DNA of 64,000 nucleotides from Arthrospiribacter ruber (GTDB taxonomy: Bacteria; Bacteroidota; Bacteroidia; Cytophagales; Cyclobacteriaceae): contig NZ_RPHB01000003.1 of assembly GCF_019343195.1 (NCBI RefSeq), forward strand, positions 124,001 through 188,000, in the 5' to 3' direction. The stretch's first letter is position 1; each line of letters opens with the position of its first letter. The notes beneath the pieces are model-generated. The model did no database searches and was not told where the DNA came from. It was given only the letters and a program-made list of their open reading frames with translations. Shown here piece after piece: positions 34,937-45,554 of this stretch. Position numbers and translations under genes: made by a program.

Positions 34937-37183
34937 CTAATACCGCATCCCCACTTTTACTCCTCCATAGAAATTCCTGCCAGGAGCAGGTTGATAGAAC
35001 CTATTGGCAAAGGCATTCAGGTCATTGCCAAGGCTGTAGGTTTCGTCCAGAAGGTTATCCACACCTCCGTATACTTCCACATCCCACCTGCTTCCCAGGG
35101 TATTTCTCCAGCCCAGTCTTGACCCCAACAGGTTATAAGATTCCTGGAAAACCGTATTGGCATCATTCAAGGGGATTTCATCCACATATTGATGGGTGAC
35201 GTTGAGGTAAAGGCCTGTTCTGCTCCTCAAATCCAAGAGGTTGACAAGTGAATTGGGCGCCACTCCGGTAAGCTGGTTTCCTGAAAAATCATTGCCTCCG
35301 CTCTGAAATTCCGCAAAAGAAAAATAATGTCCGGTAAAGGCATGGTTCAGCTTCACCTCCTCCAAAAAGCTTCCCTGCCTCCTGTATGGCGCATAGTCTA
35401 TGCTTATTTCAAGACCTTTTTGATCCGTAGCTCCTGCATTTCTGAAAAGAACCACGCCCTGCTCGTTGGTAAAAGTGGTAATGGTCTCGCTTAATTTGAA
35501 GTAAAAGGCCGTAAAGTCCAAGTTGAATATTCCAAACTGACCCCGGTATCCGGCCTCATAGTTGATTCCGCGTTCTGCTTCCAGGTCTAAGTTGATGCTG
35601 CCCTCATTGGTCCGGACTTCGGCGATGCTTGGAGGAGAGAATCCCGAGCTTATGCTTCCGTGAATACCTGATTTCTCGTTGACCTTATAGACCAAGGCGA
35701 TCCTGGGGATGAATATGGGGTCAAACCTTCTTTCATTGTTGGAAGGATCATTGGGGCCTGCATCTATGCTTCTTTTGATATCATACCTGGAAAAATTCTC
35801 CGAAAATCCCAAGGTCATAAGCAGTTTGGGTGTCCATTCCAGCTCCAGTTGCTGAAAGAGAAATGCCTGGGTAGTGGCCAGTTCATCCGAAAACCTCACC
35901 GTATCTGCCCTTCCGTCTCTGTTGCCGAAGTTTTGGGCAAGGGTCTTTCCATACTGATATTCTCCCCCCAGGACAAGCCGTACAGGCAGGTTCCACCAAG
36001 TGTCATTTAGCACAAACTTTGTCCTTCCCCCATAGCTAAAGGCCGTTTCGGTTTTGTAATCCAGGATAAATGGGTTTTCAAAATCTTTGGTATTGGCATA
36101 GAGGGAGCTGGTATTTTCCCATTTATCTGTGAGCTGCATCTGATGGCTCAAAGTGGCAATCAATGTTTTTTGGGCGATGGAGCTGTTTTGCTCCACAGAA
36201 CCAGGCCTTGCCTGCCTTCGGTCTTCCTCAAGCTGTGCAGGGGTAAGGGCTCCGGGGATCTGGTAGTGAAGGTCAGAATAAAGTACCTGGGCTGATAGGG
36301 ATTGTTTTTCGTTGATATCGGTGTTGAAAGCCAGTTGAAATACCTTTCTGTCCACTGCGCTGTGTTCACGGTAGCCATCAGACTGTTGGCTTACAAAGGA
36401 TGCACTGACGCTGCCATTTTCCAGTACCTGGTCTACGCCTATCCTGTAACGGAGAAGGCCAAAATCCCCAAACCCCACATCTGAAGAAAGGTAGCTTTCG
36501 GTGATTTGTTTTTTACTTTCAAAGCTGATCACGCCTCCGTTTCCAGCTCCGAAAATACTTCCCGCAGGACCTTTGATCACTTCTGAATTTTGGATATTGG
36601 AAAGGTCCAGGATATTCAGGTCAGTAGTACCGTCCGGAAAGGTAAATGGAATGTCGTTCCAGTAGATTTTTACATTTCTGACACCAAAGGGAGAGCGCAG
36701 CGAACTGCCCCGGATAGAAATCCGGTAGCTGGCAGGGGCCCGTTGCTCTATGCGTATTCCCGGCTTGGTATTGAAGGCACTCAGTATGGAGTTTTCATTG
36801 AAGCGGTAGAGTTCATTTTCCAAAACCTTGGAAATGGCACCCGCCTGGTGTACCAGAGGCCGTTCTGATTCAAATCCCGTTACGACCACCTCACCAAGCG
36901 AACCGATGGACGGACTGAGGTAGACGATCGTTTCCTGACCGGCTTGGATTTGCATGCTTTGGGTTTCAAAGGCAATATGGGTAAAGACCACCAGGCTGTT
37001 TTTGTCCAAATCGGCCACGGCTTTTCCGGCCTCATCTGTGACTTTGTTTTCCTGACCCTGTATTTTGATCAGCACACCTGGAACAGGTTCTTTTGAAGTG
37101 TTGTCCAGTACCAAAAAGGTAGTCTGCGCTTGGGTATTGTTCCATATCAGACAGAGGGAAATAAAAAATAAGATTCTGTTCAT
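34937..37183 (-). CDS. TonB-dependent receptor, siderophore/cobalamin-type
   Basis: A 748-aa outer-membrane transporter with signal peptide (RILFFISLCLIWNNTQAQ). A short carboxypeptidase-regulatory domain (~20-95) and a TonB-box-like LGEVVVTGFE precede the plug, where RAPASYRISIRGSSLRSPFG, NVKIYWNDIPFTFPDGTTD and EVIKGPAGSIFGAGNGGV are seen. The latter is the FecA/BtuB-type plug motif. The barrel ends GRNFYGGVKVGMRY. The architecture and size fit ferric-siderophore or related metal-complex receptors; no sigma/FecR pair or ferric reductase is adjacent, so the ligand is open. Single-gene unit on the minus strand with its promoter in the repeat-rich region above 37183. Confidence 0.9.
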   Translation of the reverse strand: MNRILFFISLCLIWNNTQAQTTFLVLDNTSKEPVPGVLIKIQGQENKVTDEAGKAVADLDKNSLVVFTHIAFETQSMQIQAGQETIVYLSPSIGSLGEVVVTGFESERPLVHQAGAISKVLENELYRFNENSILSAFNTKPGIRIEQRAPASYRISIRGSSLRSPFGVRNVKIYWNDIPFTFPDGTTDLNILDLSNIQNSEVIKGPAGSIFGAGNGGVISFESKKQITESYLSSDVGFGDFGLLRYRIGVDQVLENGSVSASFVSQQSDGYREHSAVDRKVFQLAFNTDINEKQSLSAQVLYSDLHYQIPGALTPAQLEEDRRQARPGSVEQNSSIAQKTLIATLSHQMQLTDKWENTSSLYANTKDFENPFILDYKTETAFSYGGRTKFVLNDTWWNLPVRLVLGGEYQYGKTLAQNFGNRDGRADTVRFSDELATTQAFLFQQLELEWTPKLLMTLGFSENFSRYDIKRSIDAGPNDPSNNERRFDPIFIPRIALVYKVNEKSGIHGSISSGFSPPSIAEVRTNEGSINLDLEAERGINYEAGYRGQFGIFNLDFTAFYFKLSETITTFTNEQGVVLFRNAGATDQKGLEISIDYAPYRRQGSFLEEVKLNHAFTGHYFSFAEFQSGGNDFSGNQLTGVAPNSLVNLLDLRSRTGLYLNVTHQYVDEIPLNDANTVFQESYNLLGSRLGWRNTLGSRWDVEVYGGVDNLLDETYSLGNDLNAFANRFYQPAPGRNFYGGVKVGMRY

Positions 37184-39191
37184 GTTCGGTTTTTTGTGGA
37201 AAGTTAATGTAATCGCATTTAGGATAAAACCTCTTGACCAGATAAGGGTTCAGTTTTTAGTTAGATATTTGAAAAAAGGGTTATTTTGGGTCCGCAGCCC
37301 CCCAGCCTATTCTCATGTCTGTCATTTACGATTTACGAAGCCCACTACTCACTCCAACCCATCTTATGTCTTTTGTCTAGCGTCTTAAGTCTTAAAAGAT
37401 TTACGAAATACGATTTACGATTGACGAGGCTTTGACCATACTCCAACCTTATGTCTAGCGCCTTTGCGTCTTGGCGTGAACCACTTTTTTCCCGCAAGGA
37501 CGCAAAGATTTTGAATGAATAGTCCCACGGGATTATACCCGATTGGCCTGAAAACCTATAAAGATCTTCAACCGGCCACCTACGTCATGCTGAGTCATTA
37601 AAATTGACATTTACAGAAAGGAAATGACATCTGCAGACCCGTCATTCTGAGTTATTAAAATTGACATTTACAGATAATCAAATGACAAAATTACGCGTCA
37701 TGCTGAGCGGAGCTTGCGGAGTCGAAAGCCTGTCCCGCAGCATTGCGGGGCATCTCCCACATGGTAAGAGATTCTTCACTACGTTCAGAATGACGATCCC
37801 TCCATATCTGTCATTGGTAGTGAGGAACGAGCGAAGAATCTCCTGCACTCAAGTCCAAAAGACCCCCCGAAAAAATCGGGGCAGGCTTTCGTTTCACTCA
37901 GGGTGACGCGTAATTTTGTCATTAGCCTTTCTGAACATTCCCCTAAATGTTAATTTCTCGGGGTGACAAGGAGAGGCCTTTTCCATACTCAAACCCATCT
38001 TATGTCTTTTGTCTAGCGTCTTATGTCTTAAAAGATTTACGAGGCTTTGACCATACTCTAACCTTATGTCTAGCGCCTTAGCGTCTTCCCGTGAACCTTT
38101 ATTGCCACTAAGGCACTAAGACACCAAGAAGGCTTCGCCTTGTCATTTTGAACGAAGTGAAAAATCCATTTTTGCCTGTAATAAACAGACCCCTCCTTCG
38201 TCGGGGTGACAAGGAGAAGCCTTTTCCATACTCCAACCCATCTTGGTTCTTCGTACTTGGTACTTAGTACCTTTCTCATATCTCAAGTCTGTTATTAACG
38301 ATGTACGAAGTACGATTTACGAATTACGAGGCTTTGACCATACTCCAACCTTATGTCTAGCGCCTTTGCGTCTTGGCGTGAACCTTTATTGCCACTAAGG
38401 CACTAAGACACCAAGATGACTTATCCTTGTCATTTTGAACGAAGTGAAAAATCCATTTTTGCCTGTAATAAACAGACCCCTCCTTCGTCGGGGTGACAAG
38501 ATGAAGCCTTGACCATACTCCAACCCATCTTATGTCTTTTGTCTAGCGTCTTATGTCTTAAAAGATTTACGAGGCTTTGACCATACTCCAACCTTATGTC
38601 TAGCGCCTTTGCGTCTTGGCGTGAACCACTTTTTTCCCGCAAGGACGCAAAGATTTTGAATGAATAGTCCCACGGGATTATACCCGATTAGCCTGAAAAC
38701 CTATAAAGGTCTTCAATCGGCCACCTACGTAATGCTGAGTCATTAAAATTGACATTTACAGAAAGGAAATGACATCTGCAGACCCGTCATTCTGAGATTT
38801 TAAAATTTTGCATTTACAGAAAGGGAATGACAGTTGGTGTACGTCATCCTGAGATTTTAACATTCCCCTAAATGTTAATTTCTCGGGGTGACAAGGAGAG
38901 GCCTTTTCCATACTCCAACCCATCTTGTGTCTTTTGTCTTGCGTCTTAAGTCTTAAAAGATTTACGAGGCTTTGACCATACTCCAACCCATCTTGGTTCA
39001 TCGTACTTTGTACTTGGTACCTTTCTCACATCTCAAGCCAATGAGTCCTTTTCCCTTACCAACACTTCCTTGCTTATTCGGCTATTTGCTGCATTCATTT
39101 GCTTTTTTCCCTGACTCATTGGAATCCTGGAGGAGATGGAAAACATCAGGCATAATTTTATCCAAGAATTAAAAACAAAAAGGCAAAAATT
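37184..39191. repeat. 2-kb intergenic island of mosaic REP-like repeats
   Basis: Almost wholly built from four recurring modules. The 'cccgcaaggacgcaaag' module is at 37491-37629 and 38636-38774. The palindromic module starting CGTCATGCTGAGCGGAG is at 37696. The CTTGTCA..TGACAAG hairpin module is at 38138-38215 and 38425-38500. 'gaggctttgaccatactccaacc'-type joints lie between (several). Copies inside the island are nearly identical to each other, so they have recently been copied or exchanged. No gene is supported; short frames within are repeat translations. The promoter for the gene at 39192 must lie in the last ~150 bp, which is unique sequence. Confidence 0.85.
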
Positions 39192-39941
39192 ATGAACAGA
39201 GAATTAGTAGTACTCAGAAGTTTTTCGACCGCAATGGCCCTAGGGCTGGTTTTACTCGCTACCCTGGCATTCAAGAACAACGGCAACCACCATTTCGAAG
39301 AGATCGATGTGCAGCGCATCAATATCGTAGAAGCCGACGGTACGGTCAAAATGATCATCACCAATGTGGACAAATTTCCTACAGGCGATACGCAGATCAA
39401 TGACAGACCTACCAACGCGGAAAGAAAAAAGCGCTCCGGTATGATTTTCTTCAATGAAGAAGGGATTGAATGTGGAGGCTTTATATATGATGGTGCCTTG
39501 ACGGAAAACGGGCACAGCTCAGGTCTTTCTCTGACTTTTGACCAATTTGATGGGGATCAGGTGATGCAATTGCTGACAACTGATTCCAAGCAAGGGGATC
39601 GTAGAAGGGTGAGCAGTAGCTTGGTATTTATGGATAGACCGGAAAAGGAATCCCAGCTTAGAACTATGGAAATCATGGCCGAAATACAGGAGTTGAGAAA
39701 AACCGATCCTTCTGCCGCCCGTGCCAAAATGATGGAATATCAAGAAGAAGGACTGATAGGAGGAGCCCCCAGGGTGATGCTGGGCAAGTCAGGCAGTCAA
39801 AACAATGGCTTGTTCCTTTTTGATGATCAGGGAATGCCAAGAGCCATGTTTTATGTAGATCAGGAGAATCAGGCCAAGCTGGACTTTTTCAGCGAAACAG
39901 GTGAGGTTCTGTACTCCTTTCCTCCGACAGAGGAAAACTAA
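39192..39941 (+). CDS. hypothetical membrane-anchored protein
   Basis: A 249-aa protein with one N-terminal membrane segment (about 12-27, STAMALGLVLLATLAF) and no lipobox. The rest is a repetitive beta-rich exported domain: INIVEADGTVKMIITN, SGMIFFNEEGIECGGFIYDG and GLFLFDDQGMPRAMFYVD are related strands that may form a small propeller or sandwich. I recall similar hypothetical proteins in Bacteroidota but know no function. A hairpin terminator directly follows, separating it from the histidine kinase gene 59 bp downstream. Confidence 0.7.
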   Translation: MNRELVVLRSFSTAMALGLVLLATLAFKNNGNHHFEEIDVQRINIVEADGTVKMIITNVDKFPTGDTQINDRPTNAERKKRSGMIFFNEEGIECGGFIYDGALTENGHSSGLSLTFDQFDGDQVMQLLTTDSKQGDRRRVSSSLVFMDRPEKESQLRTMEIMAEIQELRKTDPSAARAKMMEYQEEGLIGGAPRVMLGKSGSQNNGLFLFDDQGMPRAMFYVDQENQAKLDFFSETGEVLYSFPPTEEN

Positions 39942-39954
39942 TTGCCCTACTTTT

Positions 39955-39982
39955 AGCCCATTTCCAGGAATGGGCTATTTTT
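39955..39982 (+). terminator. rho-independent terminator
   Basis: AGCCCATT (39955-39962) pairs with AATGGGCT (39969-39976), followed by A and T5. It separates the hypothetical gene from the two-component pair. Confidence 0.85.
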
Positions 39983-40000
39983 ACACATTCAATTCCTGCT

Positions 40001-41032
40001 ATGAAAAAGTTTTTTGCGTCGCTTTACCTCAACAAATACTTTTTGGCATTTATCATTGTCTTCGCCTATCTGGAGTCTGTTCAGATCAGGTACTTGTTTT
40101 TGCGTGAGGTCAAATGGTTTCTTTTTACTCCAGAAGCGGCCATTGGTCAGCTGATCAATGCCCTGATTTTATTTGTGATCATCGGCTTTGTCATTCATCG
40201 CTTTGACAGCAAAACCTCCCTATCCAGGGCGGTTTCCGTATTCTTGATCTCCCTTGTCATCTATGTATTGGTCAATAACCTGCTTTCTTACCTGGTGGCG
40301 CTGGCATTTGGCACAGTGGAGCGGAATTTCAAGGCCGGACCCTTAACCAGCTCCAACATCAAATATACCATGGATGTATTTGTGTACGGGGGCTTCTTTT
40401 TGGCGCATTACTATTTTCAGAAAAATCAGGAAGACAAGACCAAATTGGCCAAACTGGAGAAAAGCCAGATGCAAAGCCAATTGAGCCAGCTCAAAGCACA
40501 GCTTGACCCACACTTTCTATTCAACAACCTGAATGTGCTTGACCAGCTGATCGAGGAGGATCAAGTTCAGGCTTCGGCCTTTTTGCACGATTTTTCGGAT
40601 ATTTACCGGTACGTATTGCTGTCTTCGGACAAGCCTCTGGTGGAGCTCAGGGATGAACTTGCTTTTGCCAATCGATACTTTAGTCTGATGCAACATAAAT
40701 ATGGGGAAGCTTATCTTTTCTCGATCAAAGGGAATACTCCTGAAAATGCCCTATTGCCTGCCCTGAGCATTCAGTTGCTTTTGGAAAATGCCATCGAACA
40801 CAACCTGGGCACAGCTCAGGCCCCTGTGGAGATCAGCTTGAGAATAGAAGAAAATTCCCTAATTATGACCAATACCCTAAAACCCAAGAAGCAGGGCAAG
40901 AATGGTGGTGGTAGGGCTTTGCAGAATTTAAAGACACAGTTTGAATTGTTGGGTAAGTCAACTGTAGTCATACAGCAGAGTGCAGGTACATTTGAAGTTA
41001 GCTTACCTTTAATATTCAAAGATGGACATTGA
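40001..41032 (+). CDS. LytS/YehU-type sensor histidine kinase
   Basis: A 343-aa kinase with about four N-terminal membrane helices (~1-130, e.g. AIGQLINALILFVIIGFV and AVSVFLISLVIYVLVNNLL), a short coiled coil (AKLEKSQMQSQLSQLKAQ), and the His_kinase domain signature LDPHFLFNNLN with His171. The ATP-binding domain follows with SIQLLLENAIEHN and a degenerate GGGRALQNL. It has no separate sensor domain, so the signal is probably read through the membrane part. The response regulator gene overlaps its end by 11 nt, giving a translationally coupled pair. In Bacteroidota such pairs control small, diverse regulons; target unknown. Confidence 0.92.
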   Translation: MKKFFASLYLNKYFLAFIIVFAYLESVQIRYLFLREVKWFLFTPEAAIGQLINALILFVIIGFVIHRFDSKTSLSRAVSVFLISLVIYVLVNNLLSYLVALAFGTVERNFKAGPLTSSNIKYTMDVFVYGGFFLAHYYFQKNQEDKTKLAKLEKSQMQSQLSQLKAQLDPHFLFNNLNVLDQLIEEDQVQASAFLHDFSDIYRYVLLSSDKPLVELRDELAFANRYFSLMQHKYGEAYLFSIKGNTPENALLPALSIQLLLENAIEHNLGTAQAPVEISLRIEENSLIMTNTLKPKKQGKNGGGRALQNLKTQFELLGKSTVVIQQSAGTFEVSLPLIFKDGH

Positions 41033-41753
41033 GATTTTGATCATTGAAGACGAGTTGCCGGCGCGAAGGAAATTGAAGCGCTACCTGGACCAATTGGATG
41101 AGAGTACCCGGGTGCTTGCAGAATGTGCTACCGTGGAGGAAGCCATAGTCTTTTTTGAAAAGGGAGGCAAAGCAGATCTGATCTTGTCTGATATTGCCTT
41201 GCAGGACGGAAACGCCTTTGAGATTTATGAGGAGATAGCCTTAAAGTCCCCTGTAATTTTCACTACTGCCTACGAAGCACATATGATGCAGGCTTTTGAG
41301 AGTTATGGCATAGACTACCTTTTGAAGCCCTTTACCTTTGAGCGCTTCCAAAAGGCCTGGAAAAAATTCATGCTGTTGCATAAGGGACCTGTATCCAATT
41401 CGGAAAAACCGGCTTACAGAAGCAGGATAGTGGTACATACCGCTAGGGACAGTTATTTTCTTCCTGTGGAATCTATCTCTTACTTTCTGGCAGAAGGGGG
41501 AATTGTGAAAGCCATTGACCGGGAAGGGAAAAGCCATCTTTTGGGACTTGGCAGCTTGAAGGACCTTGCAGCCGATTTGGATCCTGATGTTTTTTTCCGC
41601 CTCAACCGCTCAGAACTGGTCTCCAAGGCTGCGATTCTGCGCATGGAGCGATACGGAAAAAACAGTCTTGCGATACAGGTGGTAGGCTCTGAGAAAAAGT
41701 TGATAAGTAGTCAGGGAAATACTTCTGACTTTAGGGAATGGGTAGAAAGGTAG
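41022..41753 (+). CDS. LytTR-family response regulator
   Basis: A 243-aa regulator. The receiver domain (1-~120) has the acidic pocket in IEDELPARRKL, the phospho-acceptor Asp57 in LILSDIALQDG, and the conserved Lys in YLLKPFTFERF. The C-terminal LytTR DNA-binding domain (~140-240) carries RIVVHTARDSYFLPVESISY and FFRLNRSELVSKAAI. It pairs with the upstream kinase by an 11-nt overlap. LytTR proteins bind paired direct repeats about 21 bp apart; none was evident by eye in the repeat-filled flanks, so autoregulation is not claimed. Confidence 0.92.
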   Translation: MDIEILIIEDELPARRKLKRYLDQLDESTRVLAECATVEEAIVFFEKGGKADLILSDIALQDGNAFEIYEEIALKSPVIFTTAYEAHMMQAFESYGIDYLLKPFTFERFQKAWKKFMLLHKGPVSNSEKPAYRSRIVVHTARDSYFLPVESISYFLAEGGIVKAIDREGKSHLLGLGSLKDLAADLDPDVFFRLNRSELVSKAAILRMERYGKNSLAIQVVGSEKKLISSQGNTSDFREWVER

Positions 41754-43394
41754 GGTTATTGGGAGATGGATCCACTGCCACGGCCCTGCCTCTGATTTCA
41801 ATTTACGAAGTACGATTTACGATTTACGAGGCCTAATTCATACTCCAACCTTATGTCTAGCGCCTTAGCGCCTCCGCGTGAACTTTTAATGCCACGAAGA
41901 CACCAAGGCACCAAGAAGGCTTTACCTTGTCATGTCGAATGCAATGAGACATCTGATTTCTTTGCGGCCCTTAGCGCCTTTGTGTCTTCGCGTGAACCTT
42001 TAATGCCACCAAGGCACTAAGACAACAAGAAGGCTTCACCTTGTCATGTCGAATGCAATGAGACATCTATTTCCTCCGCGACCCTTAGCGCCTCCGCGTG
42101 AACCATTTTTACTTCGTTGTGAGCACTGCGTTACCGTCGCGAGCGCCGCGAGAAACTATTATTTTCTTGGTTCATCGTACTTTGTACTTGGTACCTCTTT
42201 CCCCTCCGCGTGAACTTTTAATGCCACGAAGACACCAAGGCACCAAGAAGGCTTCACCTTGTCATTTTGAACGAAGTGAAAAATCTATGTTTAATTGTGA
42301 TAAATAGACCCCTCCTTCGTCGGGGTGACAAGGAGAGGCCTTTTCCATACTCCAACCTTATGTCTAGCGCCTTTGCGTCTTGGCGTGAACCACTTTTTTC
42401 CCGCAAGGACGCAAAGATTTTGAATGAATAGTCCCACGGGATTATACCCGATTAGCCTGAAAACCTATAAAGGTCTTCAATCGGCCACCTACGTAATGCT
42501 GAGTCATTAAAATTGACATTTACAGAAAGGAAATGACATCTGCAGACCCGTCATTCTGAGTTATTAAAATTGACATTTACAGATAATCAAATGACAAAAT
42601 TACGCGTCATGCTGAGCGGAGCTTGCGGAGTCGAAGCATCTCCCACATGGTAAGAGATTCTTCACTACGTTCAGAATGACGATCCCTCCATATCTGTCAT
42701 TGGTATCGGAGCTTGCGGAGATGAAAGCCTGTCCCGCAGCATTGCGGGAGATCTCCTCTATTTTGGGAGACTCTTCCTTCGTCAGAGTGACGTACGTTTC
42801 TGTCAATGGTAGAGAGGAACGAACGAAGAATCTCCTGCACTCAAGTCCAAAAGACCCCCCGAAAAAATCGGGGCAGGCTTTCTTTTCACTCAGGATGACG
42901 TGCCGCTCCGATTTATGTCAATGGTAATCGGAGCTTACGGAGATGAAAGCCTGTCCCGCAGGATTGCGGGAGATATCCTCTCTTTAAAAGTTGGAGATTC
43001 TTCAGAATGACGATCCCTCCATACCTTGTTGTCCGGAGGCTGTGCCTTCGGACTGCTGGTAAAGGAGTTTGTAACTCCGATCCTGCCTTTATTGTCTCTG
43101 CGCTACTTCGCGCCTTTGCGTCTTGGCGCGAACGCTCTCTCCCCTCCGCATGAACCCCCACCCTCAAAAAAAAAGCTACTCCAAAAGAAGCAGCTTTTCC
43201 ATCAGTAGTAATTAACATTCAATCGCAATTGGTGCCTGCACGGGTTCAGGAGAACAGGATAACCACTATTTAATTGCAGGACTTAAAAGTAGAATTTTAC
43301 CATATTATGGATATAAACTGGAAGGAGAACATGGAAGTTGTCGGTAATTAAAGGTTTAATTATAAAATGATTTTATGGGATAGATAAGTGGATT
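41754..43394. repeat. 1.6-kb intergenic island of mosaic REP-like repeats
   Basis: Carries the same modules as the 37-39 kb island: the hairpin module at 42257-42333, the 'cccgcaaggacgcaaag' module at 42400-42538, the CGTCATGCTGAGCGGAG palindromic module from 42605, and a GC-rich 'gcgttaccgtcgcgagcgcc' segment at about 42128 repeated at about 44930. Repeats end near 43150; the remaining ~240 bp are unique and AT-rich. No gene supported. Confidence 0.85.
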
Positions 43395-44048
43395 TTAAAC
43401 CTCCCCCAAATACACCGAATCGGACAGTATTACTTTTCCTTTATACTTTTCCTGGCTGAATGCCAGATAGACATGCCAGGACTTGGCATGCGCCTGTTCG
43501 GAAAGTGGGATAAGGTGCTGTTTGGCTGAGCGAATGCTTCCCTGGAAATCCCAGACCACTTGCTTAGTGCCGGGATGATGAAGTACCAGAAAAGACCTGT
43601 CTGATGGTTTGGCGCTGGATTGCCAGGAATTATCCTCCCAGGATATCAAAATACCCTCGGATGTTCTTTCTGCTTTGGGCTCAATGGCCGGCATGAGTGA
43701 ACCCCTGCTCATTTTGACCAAGGCTGGATCTATGAAATAGCCTTCACCTTCATAACTGAAGCAATGGGTTTTGGTGTAGGATACACAGGCATGGTAGGGC
43801 CTTTTGGCTCCTTCGGCGAATTCCTGGTACCCAAATGCGATGACCTTGGTCAGGCCTTTGAGGTATTGCTGGGTCAGGCCCATTTTGTCCTGAGACATTT
43901 TTTTCAGGGGGCTGACTTTCCGCTTTTTGGCTTTGGACTGTTTGCCCGGTGCGGAGCGGACATAGGTCACTCCGTCCACTTTATAAAAAATCAGGTTGCC
44001 AACCCTGCCTTCAATGGCTGATGCAAGTGTGCCTCTTACTCTTCCCAT
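43395..44048 (-). CDS. DUF6266 family protein
   Basis: A 217-aa protein matching my memory of the DUF6266 family of Bacteroidota: the N-terminus MGRVRGTLASAIEGRVGNL is the family's usual small-residue, phage-coat-like beginning (compare MGKIKNGILGGFSGKVG in others), followed by a basic hinge (KQSKAKKRKVSPLKK) and a C-terminal Ig-like beta domain with ISWEDNSWQ and WHVYLAFSQEKYKG. Function unknown; no signal peptide. It stands alone between two repeat islands, a setting in which such genes may be easily gained or lost. Confidence 0.75.
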   Translation of the reverse strand: MGRVRGTLASAIEGRVGNLIFYKVDGVTYVRSAPGKQSKAKKRKVSPLKKMSQDKMGLTQQYLKGLTKVIAFGYQEFAEGAKRPYHACVSYTKTHCFSYEGEGYFIDPALVKMSRGSLMPAIEPKAERTSEGILISWEDNSWQSSAKPSDRSFLVLHHPGTKQVVWDFQGSIRSAKQHLIPLSEQAHAKSWHVYLAFSQEKYKGKVILSDSVYLGEV

Positions 44049-45554
44049 ATCAGTGTTTGCTTAAAGTGAACTATGAAGATAAGGATAAATTCCGAAATAT
44101 CAATTGTATATGTAGTTGATTTTAAAAGCAATCTAAGAGCATTATAATAATCAATAAAAAATGCTGTAGAGATGCATTTGGATTGGTAAAGGAATAGTGA
44201 TACTGCTGAGAATGGGTAAGAAAAAGTGAAAGCTTTGTTTGTTATGTATCGGGAGAGAGGGAGGGATTTACGAAGTACGAAGTACGATTTACGAAGCCTA
44301 ATTCAAACTCCAACCCTTATTAAGCCTAGCGTATTGGCATGAACCAATTTTTTCCCGCAAGGACGCAAAGATTTTGAATGAATAGTCCCACGGGATTATA
44401 CCCGATTGGCCTGAAAACCTATAAAGATCTTCAACCGGCCACCTACGTCATGCTGAGTCATTAAAATTGACATTTACAGAAAGGAAATGACAAAATTACG
44501 CGTCATGCTGAGCGGAGCTTGCGGAGTCGAAAGCCTGTCCCGCAGCATTGCGGGGCATCTCCCACATGGTAAGAGATCCTTCACTACATTCAGAATGACG
44601 GTCCCTTTAATCTGTCAATGGTAATCGGAGCTTGCGGAGATGAAAGCCTGTCCCGCAGCATTGCGGGGCATCTCCCACATGGTAAGAGATTCTTCACTAC
44701 GTTCAGAATGACGATCCCTCCATATCTGTCATTGGTAGTGAGGAACGAGCGAAGAATCTCCTGCGCTCAAGTCCAAAAGACCCCCCGAAAAAATCGGGGC
44801 AGGCTTTCGTTTCACTCAGGGTGACGAGCCGCCCCGATTTATGTCAATGGTAATGCAGTGAGACATCTGATTTCTTTGCGGCCCTTAGCGCCTTAGCGCC
44901 TCCGCGTGAACCATTTTTCCTCGCCCGCGAGCGCTGCGTTACCGTCCCGACCGCCGCGAGAAACTATTATTACCAATTTTTATAGCAAAATTAAGGTTAA
45001 AGTAAAGCTGAAAATCTGGGTTGGGCCACAAATTTTCCGTATTGAAAGCCTTAGCGTCTGGGTTGGACGAATTTTTTTTGAATAGAGTGTCAAAGTCCTT
45101 TGTTTAGTATTACAATCTAAAGACTTGATAAAGTGATGACCACAGATTCAAACACATGTATAAAAATTGTTATTTCCAAGTGAAAAACATTAATTAGTAT
45201 TAACTGATATAAAAAAGGTTCTAAATGGGACTTTTTTTCTGGAAAACAGTAAAATGTACATTTTTGGACATTGGATTAATTTTAATATTGTTAAATTTAT
45301 TTTAACAAAATGAAATATGGACACAAAATACAGATTTCAAAACAATTCCTTGGCTGAAATACATCTTGTATGAGCAGGTTTAAGTTACGCTTTTCATAGA
45401 AAAAGAAAGGAAAAAATAACACAGAAAGTAAGTTCACCAGGTGACAGGCTTTCACCAGCAGGGGTAAGTAAAACCGGCCATTCCTCTCAGAAGATCGTTA
45501 GGCATGACATCAGATCGAAACAGCCGGCATTCATTAACTTTAATAAAATTAATT
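44049..45554. repeat. repeat island followed by AT-rich leader region
   Basis: From about 44250 to 44990 the same modules recur: the 'cccgcaaggacgcaaag' module at 44354-44493, two tandem copies of the palindromic module from 44501 and ~44627, and the GC-rich segment near 44930. From ~45000 the sequence is unique and AT-rich (poly-T and TTTTAATATT-like runs), and probably contains the promoter and a long untranslated leader of the small exported peptide gene. No other gene seen. Confidence 0.75.

Noticed and set aside
37661-37906. An 81-codon frame, with near copies at 44618-44824 and 42676-42927
   Set aside because: Translations of the repeat modules; they recur only because the DNA repeats do.
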